DNA of 64,000 nt from Escherichia marmotae (GCF_002900365.1 NZ_CP025979.1:1426001-1490000); one strand, 5' to 3'; shown: positions 9,581 through 19,975, numbered from the stretch's first letter. A program made the numbers and translations. Notes: generated by a model from the sequence alone, not told the origin.

Positions 9581-10327
9581 TTAGCGCATTTCAGCGCGAA
9601 CGCGCTCGAGATCTTCAGGGGTATCCACACCTGTACCAGGAACTTCCCGGGCGACAGCAACATGGATTTTTTCGCCGTACCACAGTACGCGAAGCTGCTC
9701 TAACATTTCGATGTGTTCTAACGGGCTTGGCTGCCAGTTAACATAACGGCGGATAAAGCCTGCACGGTAGCCATAAATACCGAGATGCCGCAGGAAGTTA
9801 TCACCAACGGTTTCCAGACTTTTTGCAAAACGGTCACGATCCCACGGAATGGTGGCACGTGAAAAGTAAAGCGCATAACCTTCAGCATCAAGAACCACTT
9901 TAACCGCATTCGGATTAAAGACTTCTTCCGCATTGTGGATAGGTACAGCCAGGGTAGCCATTCCCACTTCACGCTGGGCGAGATTATCGGCAACCTGACG
10001 AATGATTGTTGCAGGGATCATGGGTTCATCCCCCTGCACATTAACAATCACCGTATCGTCACTGAACGCGCATTTTTCGACAACTTCCGCCAGACGCTCA
10101 GTGCCTGATTGATGATCGGCGCGCGTCATGCATACTTCACCACCCGCAGCTTCAACGACGCGGGCGACATCGTCATGATCGGTTGCCACGATGATGCGAT
10201 CGGCACCTGATTCGCGGGCGCGCTCAAGGACATGAACGATCATGGGCTTGCCGTTAATATCGACCAGCGGTTTACCGGGCAGACGCGTAGAAGCGTAGCG
10301 CGCGGGAATAATGACCACAAAACTCAT
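9581..10327 (-). CDS. kdsB: KdsB, CMP-Kdo synthetase
   Basis: KdsB (248 aa) is 3-deoxy-manno-octulosonate cytidylyltransferase. It activates Kdo with CTP to CMP-Kdo in the cytoplasm for lipopolysaccharide inner-core synthesis. The N-terminus VVIIPARYASTRLPGKPL is the family's nucleotide-binding signature, and VNVQGDEPMI near residue 100 is the conserved metal/nucleotide site. The ATG overlaps the ycaR stop (ATGA), so it is translationally coupled and closes the msbA-lpxK-ycaQ-ycaR-kdsB gene run. Confidence 0.97.
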   Translation of the reverse strand: MSFVVIIPARYASTRLPGKPLVDINGKPMIVHVLERARESGADRIIVATDHDDVARVVEAAGGEVCMTRADHQSGTERLAEVVEKCAFSDDTVIVNVQGDEPMIPATIIRQVADNLAQREVGMATLAVPIHNAEEVFNPNAVKVVLDAEGYALYFSRATIPWDRDRFAKSLETVGDNFLRHLGIYGYRAGFIRRYVNWQPSPLEHIEMLEQLRVLWYGEKIHVAVAREVPGTGVDTPEDLERVRAEMR

Positions 10328-10506
10328 GATTTACTCTCATCGGCAGTCAGTACACGGGCTTCCGTTTCCAGCAGAACTGGAATGCCATCGCGCAGCGGGA
10401 AAGCCAGGTTATCCAGTTTGCAAATCAGTTCTTGTTTTTCCTGGTTATACCAAAGTTTGCCGTTGCAAACCGGGCAGGCAACGATTTCAAGCAGACGATG
10501 ATCCAT
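10324..10506 (-). CDS. ycaR: YcaR, Trm112-like small protein
   Basis: YcaR (60 aa) belongs to the UPF0434/Trm112-like family. The CPVC motif at residues 11-14 and Cys29 are present, but the usual four-Cys zinc ribbon is incomplete. Trm112 proteins activate methyltransferases; the role of the bacterial member is not settled. It lies between ycaQ and kdsB in a compact cluster and overlaps kdsB by four bases. A good AGGAG-like site (GGAGGAAC) precedes the ATG. Confidence 0.93.
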   Translation of the reverse strand: MDHRLLEIVACPVCNGKLWYNQEKQELICKLDNLAFPLRDGIPVLLETEARVLTADESKS

Positions 10507-10557
10507 AGTTCCTCCAGATGGATCGGGTTATGAATGCATAAATCTTATCATAATCAT

Positions 10558-11790
10558 TTATGCGTAGGGGGCTATTTCCCAGCCAGTGCGGCAATCGGTA
10601 AAAAGATCGGGTGGGCAGCGCCCTAATGTCACTCGCGTCGCCAGCTGCCAGCTAGCAAAATCGGTAATCGCCAGGCGTAACCCTTTTTGAAGAGAAGCTG
10701 TCGGTTTGATGCCATCCTGTAACCAGAGGGAGATAACTTCAAGAATGCCCGCCTGGCGATGTATTTTGGCATCCATTCGCCCGACTAATTGCCCACGATG
10801 TAGTAACGGCAGAACGAAATAGCCATACTGGCGTTTCGGCGCTGGCGTGTAGCATTCCAGCCGGTAGCTAAAATCAAAAAGTTGCTCTGCACGTTTACGA
10901 TCCCAGACGACAGGGTCAAAAGGTGACAGTACAGTGCTATGCGTCGCGGTTAGTTTCCCCGCGAGAGCTGTTTCGAGAAGAGGCAACAAGTCAGCATGCA
11001 GCCAGAGTTGTCCTAATCTCTCCACATTTATGGGGATAATTTGTTGCTGTTCAGCACATAGATCACGCCAGGCCGACAGTGCAGGACGTTTCAAACGATA
11101 ATAATCCGCCAGCCACTGTTCGCGGAATATTCCCAGGCAACGCGCGCTGTTATCCAGCATGGCGATTTCTGCTTCTGTTTGCGAAACGAGATCACGCTCA
11201 TCATCCCAGTGAGGCATGACGCGATGGGTTAGATCATAAACTCGCTGGAAGTTGCGCCGTTCAACTACCATGACTTTTCCGGCAGTAAATAAGCCTTCCA
11301 GATGCCGTTTATGGGGCTTCCACTCCCACCAACCGCTTGCCCCTTTTCGGGGATGTTCAAAATCGGCTGAACGTACCGGTCCGTTATCTTGTATGTGCTG
11401 AATTAACTGTTCAATTTCTGCTACATGTTCCTGCATCCAGGCGTCTTTGTATTTCCAGCCCATTTTTTCAGGTGCCAGCATTCGGTGGCGAATAAGACGA
11501 AAATCGCTACGCGGCATAAAGCAGGCTTCATGCGCCCAGTACTCCATTAATTCGCCACGTGTCAGTGACTCATCCAGCCACTGCGGAGAATAATTACCAA
11601 GGCGACTAAAAAGTACCAGATAAGGGCTGCGGGCAACGATATTGATAGTGTCGATTTGTAGCAGGGAGATACGGGAGATAGTTGACAGGATATCTTCTGG
11701 CGACGCACGACGGCGGGATTTGTTTAACAGGCCTTGCGCGGCAAGGTGAAGATTACGCGCATCGGCAAGGGAAATATACGGCAGCGTCAT
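10558..11790 (-). CDS. ycaQ: YcaQ, DNA interstrand-crosslink glycosylase (AlkZ-like)
   Basis: YcaQ (410 aa), recently called AlkX, belongs to the HTH_42 (winged-helix) family and unhooks nitrogen-mustard-type crosslinks and excises N7-alkylpurines. The QID motif within SLLQIDTINIV near residue 50 corresponds to the catalytic QxD of this clade. I chose the second of two adjacent ATGs (MTLPYIS) to match family length. Many substitutions relative to K-12 YcaQ as I recall it (the N-terminus begins MTLPYIS rather than MSLPHLS) make this one of the more divergent core genes here. It lies between lpxK and ycaR. Confidence 0.92.
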   Translation of the reverse strand: MTLPYISLADARNLHLAAQGLLNKSRRRASPEDILSTISRISLLQIDTINIVARSPYLVLFSRLGNYSPQWLDESLTRGELMEYWAHEACFMPRSDFRLIRHRMLAPEKMGWKYKDAWMQEHVAEIEQLIQHIQDNGPVRSADFEHPRKGASGWWEWKPHKRHLEGLFTAGKVMVVERRNFQRVYDLTHRVMPHWDDERDLVSQTEAEIAMLDNSARCLGIFREQWLADYYRLKRPALSAWRDLCAEQQQIIPINVERLGQLWLHADLLPLLETALAGKLTATHSTVLSPFDPVVWDRKRAEQLFDFSYRLECYTPAPKRQYGYFVLPLLHRGQLVGRMDAKIHRQAGILEVISLWLQDGIKPTASLQKGLRLAITDFASWQLATRVTLGRCPPDLFTDCRTGWEIAPYA

Positions 11791-11825
11791 CATGGCTCCA
11801 TCTATTGAACGCTGCCGCGGCGGAA

Positions 11826-12812
11826 TTAGTTGCCAGAAGCCAGCGAGGAAAGTTGCGCGAGCAATTTCTCTGGTTCATCGCCCGAAAGCTGTGCGTCAAC
11901 GGGCAAATACCACCAATTTTCTTCTGCAAAGGCCCGGCATTTCACCGCATCTTTTTCAGTCATGATCAGCGTTTGCCCGGCACTTAACAGTGCGCTGACA
12001 TCCGCATGATTCAAAGACTGATGATCGGCCAGCGGAACACATTTTTCTGGTTGAACACCGCACATATTCAGCGTGGCAAAAAAGCGCGGCGGGTGACCAA
12101 TCCCCGCCATTGCTACCACATGTTCAAGTTGTGCAACATCACAACGCGTACCAGTACGCAAATTCACAGCCTGACCCGGCAGCAGATGCATTGGGATTTC
12201 ACCATTGTGCGGTACACCGCCGTTGACGATTACCGCATCAACCGATTTTAAGCGCCCCGCTCGCTCACGCATTGGCCCCGCGGGCAACCACCAGCCATTA
12301 CCAAAGCGACGCACACCATCGATGACGACAATTTCTACATCTCGCGCCAGGCGATAATGCTGTAGACCGTCGTCAGTCACGATGAGTTGTACATCAGGAT
12401 GCTGCGCCAGAATCACTTTTACTGCATCAGAACGTTCGGGAGAAACCGCAACAGGCGCACCAGTGCGCTGATAAATAAGCACCGGTTCATCACCCGCCTG
12501 TGCCGTGGTGGTATCTGCCGACAGTAACAACGGATACGACTCGGCCTTACCGCCATACCCTCTTGACACCACACCAACGCGAACACCGCGTTTTTGCAGT
12601 TGTTCCACCAGCCAGACAACGACCGGGGTTTTTCCATTGCCACCTGCGGTGAGGTTACCGACCACCACAACTGGCACTGGCGCGCGCCATGCGCGTTTCA
12701 ATTTTAATTTGTAGCAAAGACGGATTGCACCACTCACCAGGCCATACAGCCAGGAGAATGGCAGCAACAGCCGCCACAAAGGCGATTCACCAGACCAGAT
12801 TTTTTCAATCAT
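11826..12812 (-). CDS. lpxK: LpxK, lipid A 4'-kinase
   Basis: LpxK (328 aa) phosphorylates tetraacyldisaccharide-1-phosphate at the 4' position to give lipid IVA, the sixth step of the Raetz pathway, at the cytoplasmic face of the inner membrane. The N-terminal segment WRLLLPFSWLYGLVSG is membrane-associating. The Walker A-like GGNGKTP lies near residues 57-63, followed by the conserved SRGYGG and TDDGLQH motifs. The ATG overlaps the msbA stop by four bases, coupling lipid A completion to its flippase. ycaQ follows 35 bases downstream. Confidence 0.97.
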   Translation of the reverse strand: MIEKIWSGESPLWRLLLPFSWLYGLVSGAIRLCYKLKLKRAWRAPVPVVVVGNLTAGGNGKTPVVVWLVEQLQKRGVRVGVVSRGYGGKAESYPLLLSADTTTAQAGDEPVLIYQRTGAPVAVSPERSDAVKVILAQHPDVQLIVTDDGLQHYRLARDVEIVVIDGVRRFGNGWWLPAGPMRERAGRLKSVDAVIVNGGVPHNGEIPMHLLPGQAVNLRTGTRCDVAQLEHVVAMAGIGHPPRFFATLNMCGVQPEKCVPLADHQSLNHADVSALLSAGQTLIMTEKDAVKCRAFAEENWWYLPVDAQLSGDEPEKLLAQLSSLASGN

Positions 12813-14557
12813 TGGCCAAACTGCATTTTGTGAAGTTGCGCGTAGACACCACGGTGTTCAAGCAAATCGTTGTGCGTACCGCGTTCCACAATGACCCCGT
12901 CCTCGACGACCACAATTTCGTCTGCCTTTTCAATGGTAGACAAACGGTGGGCTATCACCAGCGAAGTACGGTTTTTCTGCAACTCATCCAGCGCCGCCTG
13001 AATTGCACGTTCAGATTCAGTATCCAGTGCCGAGGTGGCTTCGTCCAGAATCAGAATCGGGCTGTCACGCAACAAAGCACGAGCAATAGCAATACGCTGA
13101 CGCTGACCGCCAGAAAGCAGTACACCGTTTTCGCCAATTACCGTATCGAGACCGTTATCCATCTTATTGATAAAGTCCATGGCATAAGCCATACGCGCCG
13201 CTTCTTCAATTTGCTCACGGCTGTACTGGTCAGTACGTGCGTAAGCAATGTTGTTGGCAACCGTATCGTTAAACAGATGGACATTCTGCGACACCAGCGC
13301 AACCTGATTACGCAATGACGCCAGGGTATACTCGCGTAGATCATGACCATCCATCAGGATCTCGCCTTCATCGATATCGTAGAAGCGAGTGATTAAACTC
13401 GCGATGGTCGATTTACCCGAACCAGAACGTCCAACCAGAGCAACTGTTTTCCCTGCCGGGATTTTCAGGTTGATGTTACGCAAAGCGGGAACTTCACGCC
13501 CTGGATAGGTGAAGGTAACATTACGGAATTCCACATCGCCGGTAGCACGCTCAATCTCACGCTTACCTTCGTCTTTCTCCTGTTCACTATCCAGAATGGT
13601 GAACAGCGTCTGACAGGCCGCCATACCACGTTGGAACTGGGCGTTAACGTTGGTTAGCGATTTCAGCGGACGCATCAGTGCAATCATTGAAGAGAAAACA
13701 ACGGTAATCGTACCGGCTGTCAGGCTATCCATCACACTTGGGAAGCTCGCCGCATACAGAACAAACGCCAGCGCCAAAGAAGCGATCAATTGAATGATCG
13801 GGTCAGAGATGGACGAGGCGGACACCATCTTCATCCCCTGCAAACGCATTTTGTTGCTGACCTTATCAAAACGCTTCGTTTCCACTTCCTGGCCACCAAA
13901 AATCAGCACTTCTTTGTGGCCTTTCAGCATCTGTTCCGCACTGGTGGTCACCTGCCCCATCGTGTTTTGCATGTTTTTACTGATGCTGCGAAAACGCTTC
14001 GATACGATACGAATTGCAATCGAGACAATGGGTGCCAGCACAATCAAAATGATCGATAACTGCCAACTGTAATAGAACATCATGGCGAACAAACCAATGA
14101 TGGACGCACCTTCACGTACAACAGTAATCAGTGCGCCGGAAGATGACGAAGCAACCTGTTCAGAATCGTAAGTAATACGTGAAAGCAGAGTCCCGGTTGA
14201 CTGTTTATCAAAAAATGAAACCGGCATTCCCATCATATGACCAAACAGGCGACGACGCATGGTCATTACCACTTTGCCAGATACCCAGGAGATACAGTAG
14301 CTGGAGATATAACTGGTGATACCACGTAAAATCATCAGCCCAATAACCACCAGCGGCATCCACATCAGCACGGAGCGATCTGTTTTACCAAAGCCATCAT
14401 CAAGAAGTGGCTTAAGGAGCGATAACATGAAGGTATCGCTGGCCGCGTTGAGGATTAACGCTATGCCCGCCACGATCAGACCCGCTTTAAAAGGCGCAAT
14501 GGTTGGCCACAGTCGGCGGAATGTCTGCCACGTAGAGAGATCTTTGTCGTTATGCAT
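12809..14557 (-). CDS. msbA: MsbA, lipid A / LPS flippase ABC transporter
   Basis: MsbA (582 aa) is a homodimeric type IV ABC exporter that flips core-lipid A across the inner membrane. Six membrane helices occupy roughly the first 320 residues. The ATPase domain has Walker A GRSGSGKST (near residue 376), signature LSGGQRQR, Walker B ILILDEATSALD and the switch histidine in VIAHRLST. It overlaps lpxK by four bases and follows ycaI by 36 bases. The gene appears intact. Confidence 0.98.
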   Translation of the reverse strand: MHNDKDLSTWQTFRRLWPTIAPFKAGLIVAGIALILNAASDTFMLSLLKPLLDDGFGKTDRSVLMWMPLVVIGLMILRGITSYISSYCISWVSGKVVMTMRRRLFGHMMGMPVSFFDKQSTGTLLSRITYDSEQVASSSSGALITVVREGASIIGLFAMMFYYSWQLSIILIVLAPIVSIAIRIVSKRFRSISKNMQNTMGQVTTSAEQMLKGHKEVLIFGGQEVETKRFDKVSNKMRLQGMKMVSASSISDPIIQLIASLALAFVLYAASFPSVMDSLTAGTITVVFSSMIALMRPLKSLTNVNAQFQRGMAACQTLFTILDSEQEKDEGKREIERATGDVEFRNVTFTYPGREVPALRNINLKIPAGKTVALVGRSGSGKSTIASLITRFYDIDEGEILMDGHDLREYTLASLRNQVALVSQNVHLFNDTVANNIAYARTDQYSREQIEEAARMAYAMDFINKMDNGLDTVIGENGVLLSGGQRQRIAIARALLRDSPILILDEATSALDTESERAIQAALDELQKNRTSLVIAHRLSTIEKADEIVVVEDGVIVERGTHNDLLEHRGVYAQLHKMQFGQ

Positions 14558-14593
14558 TCAAAAAACCAGCATTTGTTGAAATAGCCGCATATT

Positions 14594-16858
14594 CTACCCG
14601 TTATCCACTGGCACGCCAAACCACTGATGATACCAACGAGGTAAAATTTGCTCCCTTAGGCTGCGTACCAGCCAACCTCGCGCTGAAAAATCGACGGTTA
14701 TTTGCCCCTGATGAGGGGTGTCAACCCATTGATATCCCTGAAGTTGATAGCGTCTTTTAACTTTACTGGAGGGTAGTCGCCACGCGTTATAGCGCGATGC
14801 CGATGCCAGTGCCACTTTTCCATTCACACGCTGAATTAATGGCAATGATGATGAGGTATTACTACCGTGATGGGGCACCTGAAGTAATGTCGCCTGCACA
14901 TGCTGCCAGTAACGACTTAGCATTTTTTGTTCAGCTAGTGCTTCAATATCACCAGTTAAAAGAATGCTATACATTCCGTCATCAACCTTAACCACACAGG
15001 AATGGTTATTTCCTTTATCGCTGCTACCTTGTAAAGGCCAGTGCACACTAAAACGTAATCCTTGCCACTGCCACGCTTCGCCACGCACACAGGGCTGATG
15101 ATGCTCCCCATTTAAAGGGCTTCTGACCCATAACGTCGGCCAGGTACGTAATATCGAGTCCAGTCCTCCCCGATGATCCAGATGTTCATGGCTAAGAATG
15201 ACGCCTTCCGGTTCAAGGTTATGCCAGCGTAGCCAGGGGATGATAATTTGTTGCCCGCTGTCGCCCTCCGGCCAGGCAAGTCCCGTATCATAGAGAATCG
15301 CTTTGCCATTTCTCGCAATCACCATTGCCAGTCCCTGGCCGACATCAAGCATATACACCTGCCACTCGTCGGGCTGTGGTTTTTGCCACAGCGGCCAGCA
15401 CATCATAATGCCTCCAGCCACACACACCACTGGCAGTGTTCGCCATACGTTTAGTCGCCATACTATCAACAATAACCAGGGAGAAAATGATAGCCATTGC
15501 CAACGTTCAGCAATGTTGATCCATCCTTCCGGCAAACTCTTTAACCCCCAGAAAAGTAAAGCCAAAGACCTGTCGGCAAGCAACCATAATCCTTGCTCCA
15601 CAATTAATGGTCCGCTTAAATGCACGATCATCGCGGCAAGCGTCAACGGAACAGTAATAAATGTCACTAAAGGAATGGCAAATAGATTTGCTATAAACGA
15701 GGTCAGGCTAATGCCATGAAATATGACGATTTGTACAGGCATTAACAGGAGCGTTATTCCCAGTTGCAGATGGATGAGAGAAACCATCGCACGCACTGCA
15801 GGTGGCAGCGACCATACCGGACAGGGAAACCACTGATACCAAAAAATAAGCGCCGCCACCGCGGCGGCAGAGAGCCACAAGCTTTGCGAGAGAATGGCAA
15901 CAGGGTCCATCAGCAATATTACTGCAAGGCAGCATATCCACACATCCCAGCCACTCCATTGTCGACCACTTAACTTAAGCATTCCCCACGTTGCAAGCGC
16001 CACTACGGTACGCAATGCGGGAGGTTGCATACCAGTCAACCATGCATAAAAAGCAGCACAGCAAATTCCGCCAATTAATGGTATCTGCCAATGGATCCAA
16101 CGCCCAGGAAGGAAAATTTGCCCACTGCGAATAAGCCCTGCCGCCAGTAATGCCACAAAAGCAATGTGTAATCCCGATATCGCCATTAAATGCGCTGTAC
16201 CGGTATTGCGCATAATATTTTTGATTTCTCTGGGTACAGATAACCGTTCACCCATACCTAAACCAAGAATGACCGTTTTCCACGGATAGGGTTGCAGAGA
16301 CGTTTGTAAAGAGGCCAGATATTGCGCTCGCAGACTACAACTCGCTTCAATGACGCTTGCCTTCAGAAAGCGCCCGGTGAGCGGCTGATGCTGGGCAATG
16401 GCATAACGCTGGCTGTCAAAGCCGCCATCATTAAGCTGGCCGTGAACTGCACGAACGTTGAGTTTCATTAACCATTGTTGTCCGGCACAAACTGCTTGCG
16501 GCAGATATTCGCCATACAGCACGATGCCTGGCGCAGGGAAAAGACGTCGGCCTTGTAAGTGGGTAATTTGAGCGTAATGAGTGGTCATGCCATCAGTGGC
16601 AGTAATCTCGACGATTGCATCCTGCGTCGCACCAGCTAAGGCTTCTCCTACCCACATAACTTGCTTCGCCGCCAGTACGCCCCAAAGAAAAAACAGCAAT
16701 ATCAGCGTGAAATAACGAACAGCTTTAACAGGAATAAATGCCAGTACGCAGGCGAAAGTTGTAAGAACTGCAGTGGCTAACGTCCCGGGTAGTTGCGGTA
16801 ATACCAGCAGTGGAAAAATCCCACAAATTACGCATACGCTGATCGTCGTTACTTTCAT
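14594..16858 (-). CDS. ycaI: YcaI, ComEC/Rec2-family DNA-uptake channel
   Basis: YcaI (754 aa) is the enteric ComEC/Rec2 homologue, the presumed inner-membrane channel for single-stranded DNA uptake. It is implicated in DNA uptake for nutrition in E. coli, although laboratory strains are not naturally competent. It has an N-terminal DUF4131 region, a polytopic competence domain (TGTAHLMAISGLHIAF is a family landmark), and a C-terminal metallo-beta-lactamase-like domain with LSHEHLDHRGGLDS and PHHGSNTSS. The ATG at 16858 is preceded by a strong GGGAGGGG; an upstream in-frame start at 16975 is rejected. No truncation is seen. Confidence 0.94.
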   Translation of the reverse strand: MKVTTISVCVICGIFPLLVLPQLPGTLATAVLTTFACVLAFIPVKAVRYFTLILLFFLWGVLAAKQVMWVGEALAGATQDAIVEITATDGMTTHYAQITHLQGRRLFPAPGIVLYGEYLPQAVCAGQQWLMKLNVRAVHGQLNDGGFDSQRYAIAQHQPLTGRFLKASVIEASCSLRAQYLASLQTSLQPYPWKTVILGLGMGERLSVPREIKNIMRNTGTAHLMAISGLHIAFVALLAAGLIRSGQIFLPGRWIHWQIPLIGGICCAAFYAWLTGMQPPALRTVVALATWGMLKLSGRQWSGWDVWICCLAVILLMDPVAILSQSLWLSAAAVAALIFWYQWFPCPVWSLPPAVRAMVSLIHLQLGITLLLMPVQIVIFHGISLTSFIANLFAIPLVTFITVPLTLAAMIVHLSGPLIVEQGLWLLADRSLALLFWGLKSLPEGWINIAERWQWLSFSPWLLLIVWRLNVWRTLPVVCVAGGIMMCWPLWQKPQPDEWQVYMLDVGQGLAMVIARNGKAILYDTGLAWPEGDSGQQIIIPWLRWHNLEPEGVILSHEHLDHRGGLDSILRTWPTLWVRSPLNGEHHQPCVRGEAWQWQGLRFSVHWPLQGSSDKGNNHSCVVKVDDGMYSILLTGDIEALAEQKMLSRYWQHVQATLLQVPHHGSNTSSSLPLIQRVNGKVALASASRYNAWRLPSSKVKRRYQLQGYQWVDTPHQGQITVDFSARGWLVRSLREQILPRWYHQWFGVPVDNG

Positions 16859-17013
16859 GCACCCCTCCCTGTTTTGGAAAGTGTGCAACTTTGTTCGGCA
16901 GTTGTCTGGTGGGTGTTTTGCTTTGCCCGAGGCGCCTTCAGAAGAATTTAACAGGAAGATGAAAACTGTACACAACTCTGCGAGACATCTTCCAGATTCA
17001 GATTACAGAAATG

Positions 17014-17040
17014 AAAAAAGCACCCGACAGGTGCTTTTTT
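17014..17040 (-). terminator. Bidirectional terminator after ihfB
   Basis: A run of six A precedes GCACC, a CGACA loop, then GGTGC and six T. The structure can end transcription on either strand. It lies 24 bases beyond the ihfB stop on the minus strand. Confidence 0.85.
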
Positions 17041-17063
17041 CGCGTTCAAGTTTGTGTAAAAAC

Positions 17064-17348
17064 TCAACCGTAAATATTGGCGCGATCGCGCAGTTCTTTA
17101 CCTGGTTTAAAGTGAGGAACGTATTTTCCTTCCAATTCTACTTTATCGCCAGTTTTCGGATTACGTCCGGTACGAGGTGCGCGGTAGTGCAAAGAGAAAC
17201 TGCCGAAACCGCGGATTTCAATACGCTCGCCCTGCGCAAGAGTCGAGGCCATATGCTCCAGCATCTCTTTTACTGCATCTTCAACCGTCTTGGCGGGAAT
17301 GTGCGATTGCTGGGTGGCAAGTCTTTCTATCAATTCTGACTTGGTCAT
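17064..17348 (-). CDS. ihfB: IHF beta subunit
   Basis: IhfB (94 aa) pairs with IhfA to form integration host factor, the sequence-specific DNA-bending nucleoid protein. The HU/IHF signature is clear: GFGSFSLHYRAPRTGRNPKTG, with the beta-arm Pro of NPKTG that intercalates in the minor groove. It lies just downstream of rpsA and is probably expressed both by readthrough and from its own promoter in the 159-base gap. The protein appears identical or nearly so to K-12. Confidence 0.98.
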   Translation of the reverse strand: MTKSELIERLATQQSHIPAKTVEDAVKEMLEHMASTLAQGERIEIRGFGSFSLHYRAPRTGRNPKTGDKVELEGKYVPHFKPGKELRDRANIYG

Positions 17349-17401
17349 GATTCCTCCGGTTCCTTAAAGGCAAATTTAGCGGCTGCTGTTGCTGCATTGA
17401 T

Positions 17402-17425
17402 TAAGGGCGGCCGTAGCCGCCCTTA
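17402..17425 (-). terminator. Hairpin between rpsA and ihfB
   Basis: TAAGGGCGGC and GCCGCCCTTA form a perfect 10-base stem with a CGTA loop, about 80 bases beyond the rpsA stop. The following bases on the minus strand (AATCAATG) are only weakly T-rich, so termination may be partial and allow readthrough into ihfB. Confidence 0.65.
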
Positions 17426-17507
17426 GTGCTTGATTACAGGACGAAACCTGCAATCTGTCAAGTAAACTCAACAAACTTCGGAATAAAAATCCCGAAGAGT
17501 CAGAGAA

Positions 17508-19181
17508 TTACTCGCCTTTAGCTGCTTTGAAAGCTTCAGCCATTGCGTTGTTGGAGAAGTTTGCATCTTCCTGTTTGTTAACAGTTGCGATTGCATCTTT
17601 CTCGTCAGCTTCGTCTTTCGCACGAACAGACAGGCTGATTGCGCGGTTTTTACGATCAACGCCGGTGAATTTAGCTTCAACTTCGTCGCCAACGCTCAGA
17701 ACCAGGGTAGCATCTTCAACGCGGTCACGGGATGCTTCAGAAGCACGCAGGTAACCTTCAACGCCGTCAGCCAGTTCTACGGTTGCGCCTTTAGCGTCAA
17801 CTGCAGTTACTTTACCGGTTACGATAGCGCCTTTCTTGTTCAGAGCAACCCAGTTGTTGAACGGATCTTCTGCGAGCTGCTTAACGCCCAGGGAGATACG
17901 TTCACGTTCTGCGTCAACCTGCAGAACAACTGCAGCGATTTCGTCGCCTTTTTTGTATTCACGAACTGCTTCTTCGCCTGCAACGTTCCAGGAGATGTCA
18001 GACAGGTGAACCAGGCCATCGATGCCGCCGTCCAGGCCGATGAAGATACCGAAGTCAGTGATAGACTTGATTTTACCTTCAACACGGTCACCCTTGTTGT
18101 GGGTTTCCGCGAACTGCTGCCACGGGTTAGCTTTGCACTGTTTCAGACCCAGGGAGATACGACGACGTTCTTCGTCGATATCCAGAACCATAACTTCCAC
18201 TACATCGCCAACGTTAACAACTTTGGACGGGTGGATGTTTTTGTTGGTCCAATCCATTTCGGAAACGTGTACCAGGCCTTCAACGCCTTCTTCGATTTCA
18301 ACGAAGCAGCCGTAGTCGGTCAGGTTGGTTACGCGACCAGTCAGTTTAGTACCTTCCGGATAACGTTTAGCGATAGCTACCCACGGATCTTCGCCCAGTT
18401 GTTTCAGGCCCAGGGATACACGGGTACGTTCGCGGTCGAACTTCAGCACTTTAACAGTGATTTCGTCGCCCACGTTGACGATTTCGCTCGGATGCTTAAC
18501 GCGTTTCCAGGCCATGTCAGTGATGTGCAGCAGGCCGTCAACGCCGCCCAGATCAACGAATGCACCGTAGTCAGTGAGGTTCTTAACGATACCTTTAACT
18601 TCCATGCCTTCCTGCAGGTTTTCCAGCAGTTGATCGCGCTCTGCGCTGTTTTCGGATTCGATAACGGCACGACGAGAAACAACAACGTTGTTGCGCTTCT
18701 GATCCAGCTTGATTACTTTGAATTCAAGCTCTTTGCCTTCCAGGTGCAGAGTGTCACGCACCGGACGAACATCTACCAGAGAACCTGGCAGGAACGCACG
18801 AATACCGTTCAGCTCAACAGTGAAGCCGCCCTTAACTTTGCCGTTGATAACACCGGTAACAGTTTCAGCATCTTCGTAAGCTTTTTCCAGCGTGATCCAG
18901 GCTTCGTGACGTTTAGCTTTCTCACGGGACAGCAGAGTTTCACCGAAGCCGTCTTCTACTGCGTCCAGAGCAACGTCAACTTCGTCACCTACCTGGATTT
19001 CCAGCTCGCCCTGGGCGTTTTTGAACTGCTCAGCCGGGATGGCAGACTCAGATTTCAGACCAGCGTCAACCAGTACTACATCTTTGTCGATAGCAACAAC
19101 AACGCCACGAACGATAGAACCCGGGCGGGTTTCGATTTCTTTTAAGGACTCTTCAAAGAGTTGAGCAAAAGATTCAGTCAT
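17508..19181 (-). CDS. rpsA: Ribosomal protein bS1
   Basis: RpsA (557 aa) is 30S ribosomal protein S1, which unfolds and docks mRNA on the small subunit and is also a host subunit of some phage replicases. Six S1 OB-fold repeats are visible, with the recurring G-x-V-x-x-(I/L)-x-D-(Y/F)-G-x-F pattern. Codon use is strongly biased, as expected for a highly expressed gene; this also produces a long open antisense frame that is not a gene. It lies between cmk and ihfB. The E. coli gene is autoregulated through its 5' leader. Confidence 0.99.
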
Positions 19182-19291
19182 GTTTAATCTTCAGGTTTAT
19201 ATTTAACGTCCACCTGGCTCCGTGCCGGATGGGGTTGTTTAACATACCCGCTGTCATTCCATTGCAGCGGGGGTACTGCAAATTCGGTCGC

Positions 19292-19975
19292 TTATGCGAG
19301 AGCCAATTTTTGGCGCGCGTAGTGTAACGCTTTTTCAATCACTTGCTCAATGCTTAAGGTGGTGGAATCCAACACTAAAGCATCGGCTGCCGGAACCAAC
19401 GGCGCTACCGCGCGATTACGATCGCGGTCGTCGCGTTCTTTGATCTCGGCCAAAAGGCGCTCAAAGTTAACACTAAAGCCCTTCTCCTGCAACTGTAGCA
19501 TGCGGCGATGTGCACGTTCTTCTGAGGAGGCGTCAAGGAAAATTTTCACTGGTGCATCAGGGAATACCACCGTTCCCATATCGCGGCCATCGGCAATCAG
19601 GCCAGGTAATTCGCGAAATGCGCGTTGGCGACGCAATAATGCTTCGCGAACACGGAGAAATGCCGCGACTTGTGAAGCGGCATTCGCCACTTCCTGGGTG
19701 CGAATTTCACCACTGACATCTTCTCCTTCGAGGATCACTTCCAGATTGCCATTGGTCGATACAAAACGTACATCCAGGTGGGATGCCAGTGGCACCAGAG
19801 CATCTTCCGACGCCACATCAACATGGTGATGTAATGCCGCCAGTGCCAGTACGCGATAAATTGCCCCCGAGTCCAGCAGATGCCATTGCAACGCTTCCGC
19901 CATAGCCTTACACAAAGTGCCTTTCCCTGCACCGCTTGGGCCATCAATGGTAATAACCGGGGCAATTGCCGTCAT
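19292..19975 (-). CDS. cmk: Cytidylate kinase
   Basis: Cmk (227 aa) phosphorylates CMP and dCMP with ATP, recycling cytidine nucleotides. The P-loop is GPSGAGKGT at residues ~12-20. The LID and NMP-binding insert typical of CMP kinases follow, including IADGRDMGTVVFPDA. It precedes rpsA by 110 bases and in E. coli the two are partly cotranscribed. A possible ribosome-binding site (AAGGAGAT) lies directly upstream of the ATG. Confidence 0.98.
   Translation of the reverse strand: MTAIAPVITIDGPSGAGKGTLCKAMAEALQWHLLDSGAIYRVLALAALHHHVDVASEDALVPLASHLDVRFVSTNGNLEVILEGEDVSGEIRTQEVANAASQVAAFLRVREALLRRQRAFRELPGLIADGRDMGTVVFPDAPVKIFLDASSEERAHRRMLQLQEKGFSVNFERLLAEIKERDDRDRNRAVAPLVPAADALVLDSTTLSIEQVIEKALHYARQKLALA

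Noticed and set aside
16859..16975. 39-residue N-terminal extension of YcaI
   Set aside because: The GGGAGGGG site directly before the ATG at 16858 and the family N-terminus favour the shorter form.
18006..19145. 379-codon open frame antisense to rpsA
   Set aside because: Same cause: highly biased codons in rpsA leave the opposite frame open.
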